10,964 nt of DNA from an uncultured delta proteobacterium (GCA_903924805.1 CAIYCZ010000410.1:1-10964), one strand, 5' to 3'; positions 1 through 6,519 are shown, counted from the first letter of the stretch. Made by a program: numbers and translations. Notes: generated from the letters alone by a model not told the origin.

Positions 1-1207
1 AGGAAAGCTGCCGGAGATTTTTAATCCCTGCGTGGTAGAGGAGCAAAAAGTTCCGCACCCCCATCCCCTTGAGCAGTACCATCTCTGCATCCTGTATCCA
101 TTGTCCCAGCTCATCAGGTAAAACAGCGGCACACTGTTGAATCGTACGCTGCCGGTATTCAGATTTTCCGAGGTTTACCAGGTCGTTTACCATAACAATA
201 GCGCATTGTTCCAGGCGAGCTCTTTTCCCTTTATCAATAGTTTCCATGTCGTGAACGAATGAACGATAGGAATCCACGGTTGTTATATCAATTGATTTAA
301 AAACCGAGAAACAAAAAATACTACAGCAGATAATTAACAGGAATTTAAAAAAAGGACGTACTCCTGTCTGGCGGTACCGTGTGCACATCTCCTGTTCCCA
401 TCCAGGTTTTTTCCTGAACAGATAGACGAAGCATGTCATAACGTAGCATTCAAGCGCAAACGGAACGAACCCGAGAAACCCCGGACCGGTCATTTCAAAT
501 AGTTTGAATTCATCGAAGAAGGGGACCGTATATATCCATTTTGTTGTTGCCCAGTAATTACAGAATTCCCAGAAAATACCGCAGAGCAGGCCCGCGATCA
601 TAAGCAGGGCCGGTTTTCGCAGTTCCCCGCATTCCCCGTACTTCAAAAAGGATGGCGCACCGCAGCGATAGTTTACCGGGTCTAAAAATAATACAAATCC
701 ACACCACACCAGTGAAAAGCAGTAGCGTGGATAAAAAGCGCTCAGCATGAGGCATGTGATACCGGCAAGCATGATAAAAATATGTATGCCAATCGAAAAT
801 GATCTGGGGGTAGCCCGCCACTGCCTGAGAAGCGAGGTGCTTTCAAGAAACTCTGCAGTTTCAAAGATGCCGGGAAGCACGGTGGCAAATGATGCGCTGT
901 AGCCAATCCACCGCAGAGGAGTTATTTCAATAACATTGACATAGTACCAGTTCTTGAGGATCAGATTAAAGCATTCAAAAATGAGCCATATAAAAACAGA
1001 TACCGGAAGCAAAAACAGGAATTCCCTGGTTCTGCTCAGTATCAGTGAGTTGCCCCGGCGCAGAAAGATAACGCTGTCAATGAACAGGATATATGACCAC
1101 CAGGCAAAACAGTAAAACCAGGTGGGGAAGGGTTCGACATCGAGCGCAAGCAGTATCCAGGAACAGGTAAAGACAGCTATTCCTGCGCTGAGATTATAAA
1201 AAGCCAT
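1..1207 (-). CDS. Polytopic membrane protein with internal duplication, 3' end cut by window edge
   Basis: An uninterrupted reading frame of 402 codons runs leftward off the window, so the C-terminus is missing. I do not recognise the family. About nine hydrophobic segments are visible near residues 6-22, 31-50, 63-84, 100-121, 139-158, 163-178, 199-219, 241-265 and 285-304. Arg/Lys-rich loops (50-61, 121-135, 179-198, 265-284) alternate in agreement with a cytoplasmic N-terminus, placing the tail after residue 305 outside the cytoplasm. Helices 1-4 and 5-8 look like two copies of one unit: D44/D176, E78/E214, N81/N217, W87/W224, Y89/Y226, P112/P249 and E116/E253 correspond. Residues 375-402 (LLKGMGV, then HAGIKNLRQLS) resemble a helix-hairpin-helix of the DUF4332 kind. 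Start: ATG at 1207 has AGGA 11 bases upstream. An in-frame ATG at 1219 is the first after a stop but lacks a spaced ribosome site. It follows pilU in the same direction after about 110 bp, so a shared transcript is possible but unproven. Confidence 0.8.
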   Translation of the reverse strand, partial: MAFYNLSAGIAVFTCSWILLALDVEPFPTWFYCFAWWSYILFIDSVIFLRRGNSLILSRTREFLFLLPVSVFIWLIFECFNLILKNWYYVNVIEITPLRWIGYSASFATVLPGIFETAEFLESTSLLRQWRATPRSFSIGIHIFIMLAGITCLMLSAFYPRYCFSLVWCGFVLFLDPVNYRCGAPSFLKYGECGELRKPALLMIAGLLCGIFWEFCNYWATTKWIYTVPFFDEFKLFEMTGPGFLGFVPFALECYVMTCFVYLFRKKPGWEQEMCTRYRQTGVRPFFKFLLIICCSIFCFSVFKSIDITTVDSYRSFVHDMETIDKGKRARLEQCAIVMVNDLVNLGKSEYRQRTIQQCAAVLPDELGQWIQDAEMVLLKGMGVRNFLLLYHAGIKNLRQLS

Positions 1208-1319
1208 ACGCGAGCACATCCTGACTTATGCGTTTGAAATCCTCATCAATACAGCGTCTAAAATTTTGGATTCAGGGCTTCGGATGTTCTGTGGGGCAGG
1301 GGACATTACGGGACACTGA
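1208..1319. other. Short spacer between pilU and the membrane protein gene
   Basis: About 110 bp. No terminator hairpin is visible, which leaves read-through from pilU possible. GGGACA occurs twice ten bases apart (1300-1305 and 1310-1315). No credible small gene is seen. Confidence 0.5.
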
Positions 1320-2456
1320 TCACAGATGCCTTACATCGGGTTTAAGGTGCAGGGTGTCAGCAGGCGCCGCTGCTTCTTCTCCCTCGGTTTTACCGGTAAG
1401 GCCCTCCATTTTAATGTGCAGCCGTAAATCATTGGCGCTGTCAGCATATGCGATAGCATTTTCATATGATATACGCCCGGCTTTATACAGGTTAAAAATA
1501 GCCTGGTCAAAGGTCTGCATGCCTTCGCGGGTACCCTGGGCCATGGTTTCCTTCAGCGTATCAATTCTCTTTTTCATAATCAGGTCTTTCACCCGCGCAC
1601 TGTCTAACAGTATCTCAATGGCTGCAGCCCGCTTACCGTCAACCGCCGGTATCAGTCTCTGTGATATGATAGCCCTGAGGTTGAGCGCAAGCTGAAAATA
1701 GATCTGGTCATGCCGTTCCGGAGGAAAAAAGTTCATTATCCGTTCGATACCCTGGTTTGCATTGTTGGCATGCAGCGTGGAAAGGCACAGATGCCCGGTC
1801 TCGGCAAATGCAACGGCTGCCTCCATGGTTTCAGTATCGCGGATTTCGCCAATGAGGATTACATCAGGTGCCTGGCGCAGGGTATTCTTCAGCGCTTCGC
1901 CATAGGACAGGGTATCCATCCCTATTTCGCGCTGGGATACAATGGATTTTTTATGCGGGTGTATGAACTCAATCGGGTCTTCAATCGAGATAATGTGTCC
2001 CGGCGAGTTTGCATTGCGGTAATCGATCATTGCCGCAAGGGTGGTTGATTTGCCGGTGCCGGTCCCGCCGACCAGTATTACCAGACCGCGTTTGGTCATG
2101 CTTATATCTTTCAATATCTCGGGAAGCTTTTGCTGATCAAGCGATGGTATGTCCATGCGGATCTCGCGAATAACGATGCCGACATAGGCCCTCTGTTTGT
2201 AAATATTGACGCGAAAGCGGCCGATGTCAGGATAATAAAGGGCAAGATTCATTTCCATATGTTCTGCAAAAGCAGCTTTCTGCTTTTCACTCATGATAGA
2301 GTATGCTATTTCCTCCACCTTCTGCGGAGTAAAAATATCGTCGCCGTGGGGCTGCGTGATACCCTCAACCCTGAACATGGGGGGGCTGTCTGCAGTGAGG
2401 TATAGATCAGATGCTTTTAACTGCATCATGATTGTCAGGAGATCTCTGATATTCAT
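1320..2456 (-). CDS. pilU: PilU-like twitching motility retraction ATPase
   Basis: Cytoplasmic hexameric ATPase of the PilT/GspE secretion superfamily that assists pilus retraction. In 378 residues it shows an N-terminal PAS-like part beginning KASDLYLTADSPPMFRVEG, the Walker A motif GGTGTGKS (130-137), the Asp box ISIEDPIEF (156-164), Walker B DVILIGE (198-204) and the His box AETGHLCLSTLH (218-229). PilU rather than PilT is favoured by MNFFPPERHDQIYFQLALN (241-259), by EGMQTFDQAI (311-320) followed by YADSANDLRLHIK, and by an extra tail after residue 350. A longer frame opens at 2489 (MHRHHHKGG), but the start at 2456 is chosen because AAAGGAGG lies seven bases before it. The gene follows pilT with a 75-bp gap, the usual arrangement of the pair. 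PilU is known to act together with PilT. No pilB, pilC or pilin genes are in the window. Confidence 0.93.
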   Translation of the reverse strand: MNIRDLLTIMMQLKASDLYLTADSPPMFRVEGITQPHGDDIFTPQKVEEIAYSIMSEKQKAAFAEHMEMNLALYYPDIGRFRVNIYKQRAYVGIVIREIRMDIPSLDQQKLPEILKDISMTKRGLVILVGGTGTGKSTTLAAMIDYRNANSPGHIISIEDPIEFIHPHKKSIVSQREIGMDTLSYGEALKNTLRQAPDVILIGEIRDTETMEAAVAFAETGHLCLSTLHANNANQGIERIMNFFPPERHDQIYFQLALNLRAIISQRLIPAVDGKRAAAIEILLDSARVKDLIMKKRIDTLKETMAQGTREGMQTFDQAIFNLYKAGRISYENAIAYADSANDLRLHIKMEGLTGKTEGEEAAAPADTLHLKPDVRHL

Positions 2457-2463
2457 GGTATTG

Positions 2464-2471
2464 CCTCCTTT
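2464..2471 (-). promoter_or_regulatory. Ribosome binding site that fixes the pilU start
   Basis: AAAGGAGG on the minus strand sits seven bases before the ATG at 2456. It falls inside the longer open frame from 2489, so it decides for the shorter protein. Confidence 0.85.
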
Positions 2472-2531
2472 ATGGTGATGCCGGTGCAATCACCCGTACG
2501 GGCAAGGTACCGGGATTGTCAGCACCGGTAA

Positions 2532-3578
2532 TTATGCCGCCTGTGAGTTGAGGAAGCCCTCTGCCTCCTCGGGATTTATCATATGCCGGCTGATGAGCTC
2601 CTTAATTGCTGATTCCATGGTCTGCATGCCGAATTTCTGGCCTGTCTGCAGGGCTGAAGGGATCTGGGATACTTTATTTTCGCGGATAAGGTTTCTGATC
2701 GCAGGCGTTCCAATCATGACCTCGAGGGCCGCAACACGCCCGGAGCCATCCCGTTTTTTAAACAGGGTTTGCGAGAGAACAGCCATAATGGTCTCTGAAA
2801 ACTGGGTACGTATCTGCGACTGCTGTCCTGACGGGAATACGTCAATAATGCGGTCAATGGTTTTGGGAGCGTTATTGGTGTGCAGGGTGGCAAACACAAG
2901 GTGTCCGGTTTCGGCAGCGGTGAGGGCAAGCGATATGGTTTCAAGGTCGCGCAGTTCACCGACCAGTATGACATCAGGGTCTTCTCTGAGGACGCTGCGC
3001 AGGGCGTTGGAAAAGCTGTGGGTGTGTGCGCCAAGCTCGCGCTGGGTTATCAGGGAACTCTTGGAGACATGAACAAATTCAATGGGGTCTTCGATGGTAA
3101 TAATATGTCCCTTGAGCTCGTTGTTGATAAGGTCAATCATGGCCGCAAGGGTTGTTGACTTGCCGCTTCCCGTCGGCCCGGTCACCAGTACCAGTCCCCG
3201 CTCAAAGCGGCATATCTGGCGCACGATCGAAGGCATCCCGAGCTGTTCCAGCGAGAGCACTTTATTGGGAATTGTCCTGAGGACTGCGGATTCACCCCGG
3301 TTTTGATACAGGACATTGACACGAAAACGGCCATACTCGCCGAGGGCGATGGAGAAGTCAAGCTCCTTATGTTCCTCAAGCAATTTGCGCTGCGTGTCAT
3401 TCAAAATGTCATAAATCATCTTGTGCACCTGGTCGGGCGTGAGCGGCTCCATTTCAAGCCGCCGCATATCACCATGGATGCGCAGCATCGGCACTTCACC
3501 GGCACTCATGTGGAGGTCAGAAGCGCCATTTTTTACGGAAAACATTAGTAGCTCGGTAATATCAAGTATTTGTTCCAT
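2532..3578 (-). CDS. pilT: PilT type IV pilus retraction ATPase
   Basis: Cytoplasmic hexameric motor that depolymerises the type IV pilus, driving twitching motility and DNA uptake. The 348 residues match the usual PilT length. Visible motifs are the N-terminal GASDLHMSAGEVPMLRIHG (18-36), Walker A GPTGSGKS (134-141), Asp box ITIEDPIEF (160-168), Walker B DVILVGE (202-208), His box AETGHLVFATLH (222-233), and the PilT-specific AIRNLIRE (293-300) followed by GMQTMESAI. The AIRNLIRE motif is known to be needed for retraction in this family and separates PilT from PilU and PilB. The start at 3578 has GGGGG nine bases upstream, a weak ribosome site. It is the first gene of the leftward pilT-pilU pair and is divergent from rnc across a 368-bp region containing a 22-bp dyad. 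Confidence 0.96.
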   Translation of the reverse strand: MEQILDITELLMFSVKNGASDLHMSAGEVPMLRIHGDMRRLEMEPLTPDQVHKMIYDILNDTQRKLLEEHKELDFSIALGEYGRFRVNVLYQNRGESAVLRTIPNKVLSLEQLGMPSIVRQICRFERGLVLVTGPTGSGKSTTLAAMIDLINNELKGHIITIEDPIEFVHVSKSSLITQRELGAHTHSFSNALRSVLREDPDVILVGELRDLETISLALTAAETGHLVFATLHTNNAPKTIDRIIDVFPSGQQSQIRTQFSETIMAVLSQTLFKKRDGSGRVAALEVMIGTPAIRNLIRENKVSQIPSALQTGQKFGMQTMESAIKELISRHMINPEEAEGFLNSQAA

Positions 3579-3627
3579 GCTGTGGTACCCCCGCGATGGT
3601 TAATTGTAATTACATTTTACACAATTC

Positions 3628-3649
3628 AGTGATAGAAATATATATCACT
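3628..3649. promoter_or_regulatory. 22-bp dyad upstream of pilT, possible operator
   Basis: AGTGATA and TATCACT are perfect inverted arms separated by eight bases. The dyad lies 50 bp upstream of the pilT start in AT-rich divergent DNA. The size and symmetry suit a dimeric regulator site, but no matching regulator is in view and AT-rich DNA yields such dyads by chance. Confidence 0.35.
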
Positions 3650-3679
3650 AAAAAGTTTCTATTTAAAGCACTTTTTAAA

Positions 3680-3688
3680 TGATATAAT
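3680..3688 (+). promoter_or_regulatory. Candidate extended -10 promoter toward rnc
   Basis: TGATATAAT is a perfect extended -10 element (TGn followed by TATAAT). No good -35 box is seen at the standard distance, as expected for an extended -10 promoter. Transcription would begin near 3695, giving rnc a leader of about 250 bases with three stem-loops. The AT-rich context lowers certainty. Confidence 0.4.
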
Positions 3689-3703
3689 TTTCTTTTAGGT
3701 AAA

Positions 3704-3722
3704 CCCCCGGCTCTGCCGGGGG
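3704..3722. repeat. GC-rich hairpin, copy 1 of a related pair
   Basis: CCCCCGGC and GCCGGGGG form a perfect 8-bp stem with a TCT loop. A close relative (CCTCCGGC-TTT-GCCGGAGG) stands at 3867. No T tract follows, so it is unlikely to be a terminator. It may be a REP-like or IS200/IS605-end-like hairpin, or a leader structure of rnc. Confidence 0.7.
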
Positions 3723-3824
3723 ACTCGCAGAGTTTGACAGTTCCAGGAGTATGCTTTTTCTATGCAGAATTAGTTGAAATTGTCGGCTGCATTGGTAGTT
3801 GTAGGTTTTTGGTGTTGCTTTTTC

Positions 3825-3861
3825 CGTTTGCGATTAGGCCCCTTTGAGGGGCCAGCAAACG
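3825..3861. other. Two-tier stem-loop in the rnc leader
   Basis: CGTTTGC (3825-3831) pairs with GCAAACG (3855-3861). Inside it GGCCCC (3837-3842) pairs with GGGGCC (3848-3853) around the loop TTTGA. The two stems are joined by an asymmetric internal loop, GATTA against A. Such an interrupted stem is a plausible leader RNA structure for rnc, and E. coli RNase III is known to cut its own leader. The function here is inference. Confidence 0.6.
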
Positions 3862-3866
3862 TCAAG

Positions 3867-3885
3867 CCTCCGGCTTTGCCGGAGG
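3867..3885. repeat. GC-rich hairpin, copy 2 of a related pair
   Basis: CCTCCGGC and GCCGGAGG form a perfect 8-bp stem around TTT. Compared with copy 1 at 3704 the core CCGGC-TYT-GCCGG is kept, and one base changes compensatorily on both arms. This shows that the pairing itself is maintained. It ends about 60 bases before the rnc start. Confidence 0.7.
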
Positions 3886-3946
3886 TACATGACTTTACAA
3901 AAAAGCATAAGGCTGAAAGCTGCACAAAGAGAGGTGAAACGATATA

Positions 3947-4672
3947 ATGGATGAAGAGAAAAACCTGCCGGAAAGCAGTCTTCGTGATGTTCAGGAAAAA
4001 ATAGATTATCATTTTCAGAACATTGAACTGCTGAGGGAAGCACTTACCCATAAATCCTTTGCAAACGAACAGCAGAGTGAAAACAGCCTGGCGAACGAGC
4101 GGCTGGAGTTTCTGGGAGATGCGGTGCTTGAGCTGGTCATCACCCACATCCTGATGGAGCGGTTCAGGGACTATTCGGAAGGAAAGCTGTCCAGGCTGCG
4201 GGCTGCCATTGTCAATAAAGAGGGCCTGTCATACATTGCGCATACCTTTGGTCTTGGCAGTTATATTCTTCTTGGCCGCGGTGAAGAAGCGAACCGCGGA
4301 AGGACTAAAAAATCAATTTTAGCCAATGTATATGAGGCCATTATCGCTGCGGTGTATTATGATGGCGGGTATCAGAAGGTTTTTGATCTGATAGAAAGGC
4401 ACTTTGCCCGTCTCATAGACAAGGCGGAACAGAAGGGTTTTTTCAGTGATTATAAGTCCCGACTGCAGGAGTACAGCCAGGCTGCCCTGGGTGCAGTCCC
4501 CGACTATATACTGACCAGCGAGGAGGGCCCTGACCATGAAAAGATGTTTGAAGTTCATGTGAGTATCAACGGCACGCACTATGAAACGGGATGGGGTAGT
4601 AACAAAAAAGCTGCCGAGCAGGAAGCAGCAAAAAAGACCCTCAAACGATTAACCGGCGAAGATATGGATTAA
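3947..4672 (+). CDS. rnc: Ribonuclease III
   Basis: Cytoplasmic double-stranded-RNA endonuclease that processes rRNA precursors and other structured transcripts as a homodimer with Mg2+. The 241 residues hold the nuclease domain (about 14-160) with the signature ERLEFLGDA (51-59), and a double-stranded-RNA-binding domain (about 168-236) containing DYKSRLQEY and GSNKKAAEQEAAKKTL. By alignment in my head with E. coli, E51, E54, D58 and E130 match E38, E41, D45 and E117. N127 (ILANVYE) replaces Asp114. D58 and E130, the two residues most strongly required in E. coli, are present, so activity is expected. The start is the first ATG of the frame matching the family. AGGTG lies about ten bases upstream, a rather long spacing. 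The leader has three stem-loops. It is the first rightward gene and is divergent from pilT. Confidence 0.96.
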   Translation: MDEEKNLPESSLRDVQEKIDYHFQNIELLREALTHKSFANEQQSENSLANERLEFLGDAVLELVITHILMERFRDYSEGKLSRLRAAIVNKEGLSYIAHTFGLGSYILLGRGEEANRGRTKKSILANVYEAIIAAVYYDGGYQKVFDLIERHFARLIDKAEQKGFFSDYKSRLQEYSQAALGAVPDYILTSEEGPDHEKMFEVHVSINGTHYETGWGSNKKAAEQEAAKKTLKRLTGEDMD

Positions 4673-4728
4673 GATGCTCTCATCCGCTCAGTTTCATTCA
4701 CGAGCAGCAGATGGAGTGTATGCAGCGG

Positions 4729-4857
4729 TTATCCCTTGAACTCAATGAACAGAACCCCCGGCTTCATTGATTTATGCATTTTGCAGACCGGACACTGGTC
4801 AGGCGGGGTATCCCCCTTATGTACATAGCCGCAGGTTGTGCATCGCCAGTTTTTCAT
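4729..4857 (-). CDS. Small rubredoxin-like four-cysteine protein
   Basis: A 42-residue protein with the pattern C6-T-T-C9-G-Y-V-H and P-x-x-Q-C22-P-V-C25, the CxxCGY and CPxC pair of rubredoxins and of the C-terminal domain of rubrerythrin. These cysteines normally hold one iron (or zinc) atom. At this length it is shorter than a classical rubredoxin (about 52 residues) and resembles a free-standing rubrerythrin-type domain. The tail KPGVLFIEFKG gives one more beta strand. The ATG at 4857 has AAGGAG exactly seven bases upstream, which together with the motif makes this a real gene despite its size. It is convergent with rnc (57 bp from the rnc stop) and divergent from der. A role as a small electron carrier or redox-linked metal protein is inferred, and the partner is unknown. 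Confidence 0.85.
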   Translation of the reverse strand: MKNWRCTTCGYVHKGDTPPDQCPVCKMHKSMKPGVLFIEFKG

Positions 4858-5084
4858 GTCTCCACTCCTTCCCTGGTAAAACGTATTGTCAAAACATAAC
4901 CACAGAGCTTGCTATATTGTAGAAAACAATTGACTTGCATAATATAAAGCTGGTTGCTTTTTCTATCATTAAGCTTTATTGTTTATAAGAAGACATATAG
5001 CACAACTGATAAATTACTGTAAACAGAATCGTAAATTATCTCTATCATCAGTGCACATCTGCGTCTTAAAAACACATAAAATAT
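4858..5084. other. AT-rich divergent spacer between the rubredoxin-like gene and der
   Basis: This 227-bp stretch holds the rubredoxin-like ribosome site (AAGGAG, 4865-4870) and a short inverted copy of the GCTCTGTGGTT repeat (4898-4908). Several AT-rich hexamers resemble -10 boxes, and TTGACT at 4930 and TTGACA on the minus strand near 4890 resemble -35 boxes, but none pairs with a good partner at 16-18 bp. No coding frame or RNA gene is recognisable. Confidence 0.5.
4898..4908 (-). repeat. Short dispersed repeat, inverted copy
   Basis: On the minus strand this reads GCTCTGTGGTT, identical over 11 bases to 7015-7025 on the plus strand beside aroB. It may be a relic of the CTCTGTG-type intergenic repeat family seen at 6496 and 7006. 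Confidence 0.45.
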
Positions 5085-6419
5085 ATGAACACAGTTAAAT
5101 CAATCGTTGCTATTATTGGCCGTCCCAATGTGGGCAAGTCCACCCTGTTTAATGCCATTACCAGGAGAAGGAAGGCAATTATTGATGATATTCCGGGTGT
5201 GACGCGCGACCGGAATTATATGGATGTGGAGCGGGATGGTAAGTCTTTTCTCCTGGTAGACACGGGCGGATTTGATACCGGCTCAGATTCTGAGATGGCC
5301 CGCATGATAAGGGAACAGGCACAGATGGCTATTGAAGAGGCTGATGCAATTCTGTTTCTCATGGACGGCAGGGAAGGGCTGCATCACACTGATATTGAGA
5401 TAACAAGGATGCTGCAGAAAATAAATAAGCCGGTATTTTATACCATCAATAAAGTTGAAAGCGCAGAGCTTGAATTGAATTCGACTGAATTTTACCAGCT
5501 TGGCGTAGAGCCGCTTTATACCATCTCAGCAAAAAACAGGGTGGGGATAAACGATCTCATGGATGAAGTTACCGGCAGCCTTCATGATATTCCGCTAAAA
5601 AAGAATGAGGGGGAAGAGACGGTTGTTTCTGTTATTGGCCGGCCTAATGTGGGCAAGTCTTCATTTGTAAACAGGATCCTTGGATACGAGCGGCTATTGG
5701 TCAGTGACCAGCCGGGAACTACACGGGATTCTATTGATACCGTATTCAGATATAAACATAAAACCATTCGCATCATTGATACTGCAGGTATCCGCCGCAA
5801 AAGCCGGGTAAGTCTGCGCATAGAAAAATACTGTATCATGGAGGCATTGCGCTCCATCCGCAACTCATCTGTGTGCCTTTTACTTATAGATGCATCCCAG
5901 GGTGTAACTGATCAGGACCAAAAGCTGGCAGCGGAGATTTACGAGATGGGACGGGCATGCATTCTGGTTATAAATAAGTGGGACCTGATTGAAAAGGACA
6001 ATAAAACCCATGATAACTACATGAGCGAGGTCTATGCGCAGCTCCCGTTTTTGGATTTTGCCCCTGCCTTGTGTGTTTCAGCGTTAACTGGTTTGCGGGT
6101 CAGGAAAGTCCTCGACCTTATTGAGGAGGTAGAGGGTATTTATGAACAGAAAGTAAGTACCAGTGAGTTTAATAAATTACTGAAAACTGCTTTCGCACGA
6201 AATCCTTTGCCGAGGCTGGGAAGAGGGAGTGTAAAAATTTACTACGGCACGCAGGACGGCACATCCCCGCCTTCTTTTGTGCTGTTTACCAATGCGCCTC
6301 AGGATGTACCTGAAAATTATAAAAGGTTTCTTGAGCGGGAAATCAGGGAAAGGTTTGGTTTTGCGGGAACGCCGATACGGCTGTTCTTTAAGGAAAGGCC
6401 GAAGAGGGCTAAAAAATAG
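5085..6419 (+). CDS. der: Ribosome-assembly GTPase Der (EngA)
   Basis: Essential GTPase with two tandem G domains and a C-terminal KH-like domain that acts in assembly of the 50S ribosomal subunit. The first domain has GRPNVGKS (12-19), the Thr of PGVTRD (37-42) and DTGG (59-62). The second has GRPNVGKS (185-192), PGTTRD (210-215), DTAG (232-235) and NKWD (297-300). The KH-like part (about 358-444) includes KIYYGTQ and GTPIRLFFK. The 444 residues are the normal family length. The G4 motif of the first domain is NKVE (122-125) where NKxD is usual, a substitution at the guanine-specifying Asp. No Shine-Dalgarno sequence precedes the ATG, and an in-frame stop lies 16 bases upstream, so this is the only reasonable start. 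It is probably transcribed alone, followed by convergent aroQ. Confidence 0.97.
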   Translation: MNTVKSIVAIIGRPNVGKSTLFNAITRRRKAIIDDIPGVTRDRNYMDVERDGKSFLLVDTGGFDTGSDSEMARMIREQAQMAIEEADAILFLMDGREGLHHTDIEITRMLQKINKPVFYTINKVESAELELNSTEFYQLGVEPLYTISAKNRVGINDLMDEVTGSLHDIPLKKNEGEETVVSVIGRPNVGKSSFVNRILGYERLLVSDQPGTTRDSIDTVFRYKHKTIRIIDTAGIRRKSRVSLRIEKYCIMEALRSIRNSSVCLLLIDASQGVTDQDQKLAAEIYEMGRACILVINKWDLIEKDNKTHDNYMSEVYAQLPFLDFAPALCVSALTGLRVRKVLDLIEEVEGIYEQKVSTSEFNKLLKTAFARNPLPRLGRGSVKIYYGTQDGTSPPSFVLFTNAPQDVPENYKRFLEREIRERFGFAGTPIRLFFKERPKRAKK

Positions 6420-6428
6420 GCTTTAGCC
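6407..6428. terminator. Weak stem-loop at the end of der
   Basis: GGCTAAA (6407-6413) pairs with TTTAGCC (6422-6428), overlapping the der stop codon, and is followed by TTTGATT. The stem is AU-rich and the T tract is poor, so termination is uncertain. Der and aroQ converge here, so some terminator would be expected in 6420-6519. Confidence 0.3.
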
Positions 6429-6495
6429 TTTGATTAAAACTGAAAACACTGAATACCTTTTCAAGCTAAAAAATAATTAGTTTTATTTCAGTGTG

Positions 6496-6514
6496 TCTCT
6501 GTGCAATTCTGTGG
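6496..6514 (+). repeat. CTCTGTG-type dispersed repeat copy
   Basis: TCTCTGTGCAATTCTGTGG resembles TCTCTGTGGGCTCTGTGG at 7006-7023 in the same orientation. The two copies flank aroQ on its two sides. Confidence 0.5.
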
Positions 6515-6519
6515 CTCTA

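Noticed and set aside
558..821. 87-codon open frame on the minus strand
   Set aside because: Out of frame within the long membrane-protein reading frame, which continues unbroken from 1207 to the window edge.
1200..1275. Short minus-strand frame reading like DEDFKRISQDVLAYGF and overlapping the membrane-protein start
   Set aside because: About 24 codons between two stops with no ATG or GTG start at its head; likely chance.
1228..1695. 155-codon open frame on the plus strand opposite the end of pilU
   Set aside because: It lies antisense to well-supported pilU coding sequence, has no ribosome site and its translation looks unlike a real protein.
2548..3072. 174-codon open frame on the plus strand
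   Set aside because: Antisense shadow of pilT, whose conserved motifs cover the same bases.
3734..3770. TTGACA at 3734-3739 as a promoter for rnc
   Set aside because: The sequence 17 bases downstream is TTTCTA, a poor -10 box, and other partners are spaced too far.
3770..4147. 125-codon minus-strand frame over the rnc leader and 5' end
   Set aside because: It overlaps the rnc coding strand and the hairpins, and shows no motif or ribosome site.
6447..6493. CACTGAA and TTCAGTG as a der/aroQ bidirectional terminator
   Set aside because: The stem is only 7 bp with a 33-base loop and no adjoining T tract.
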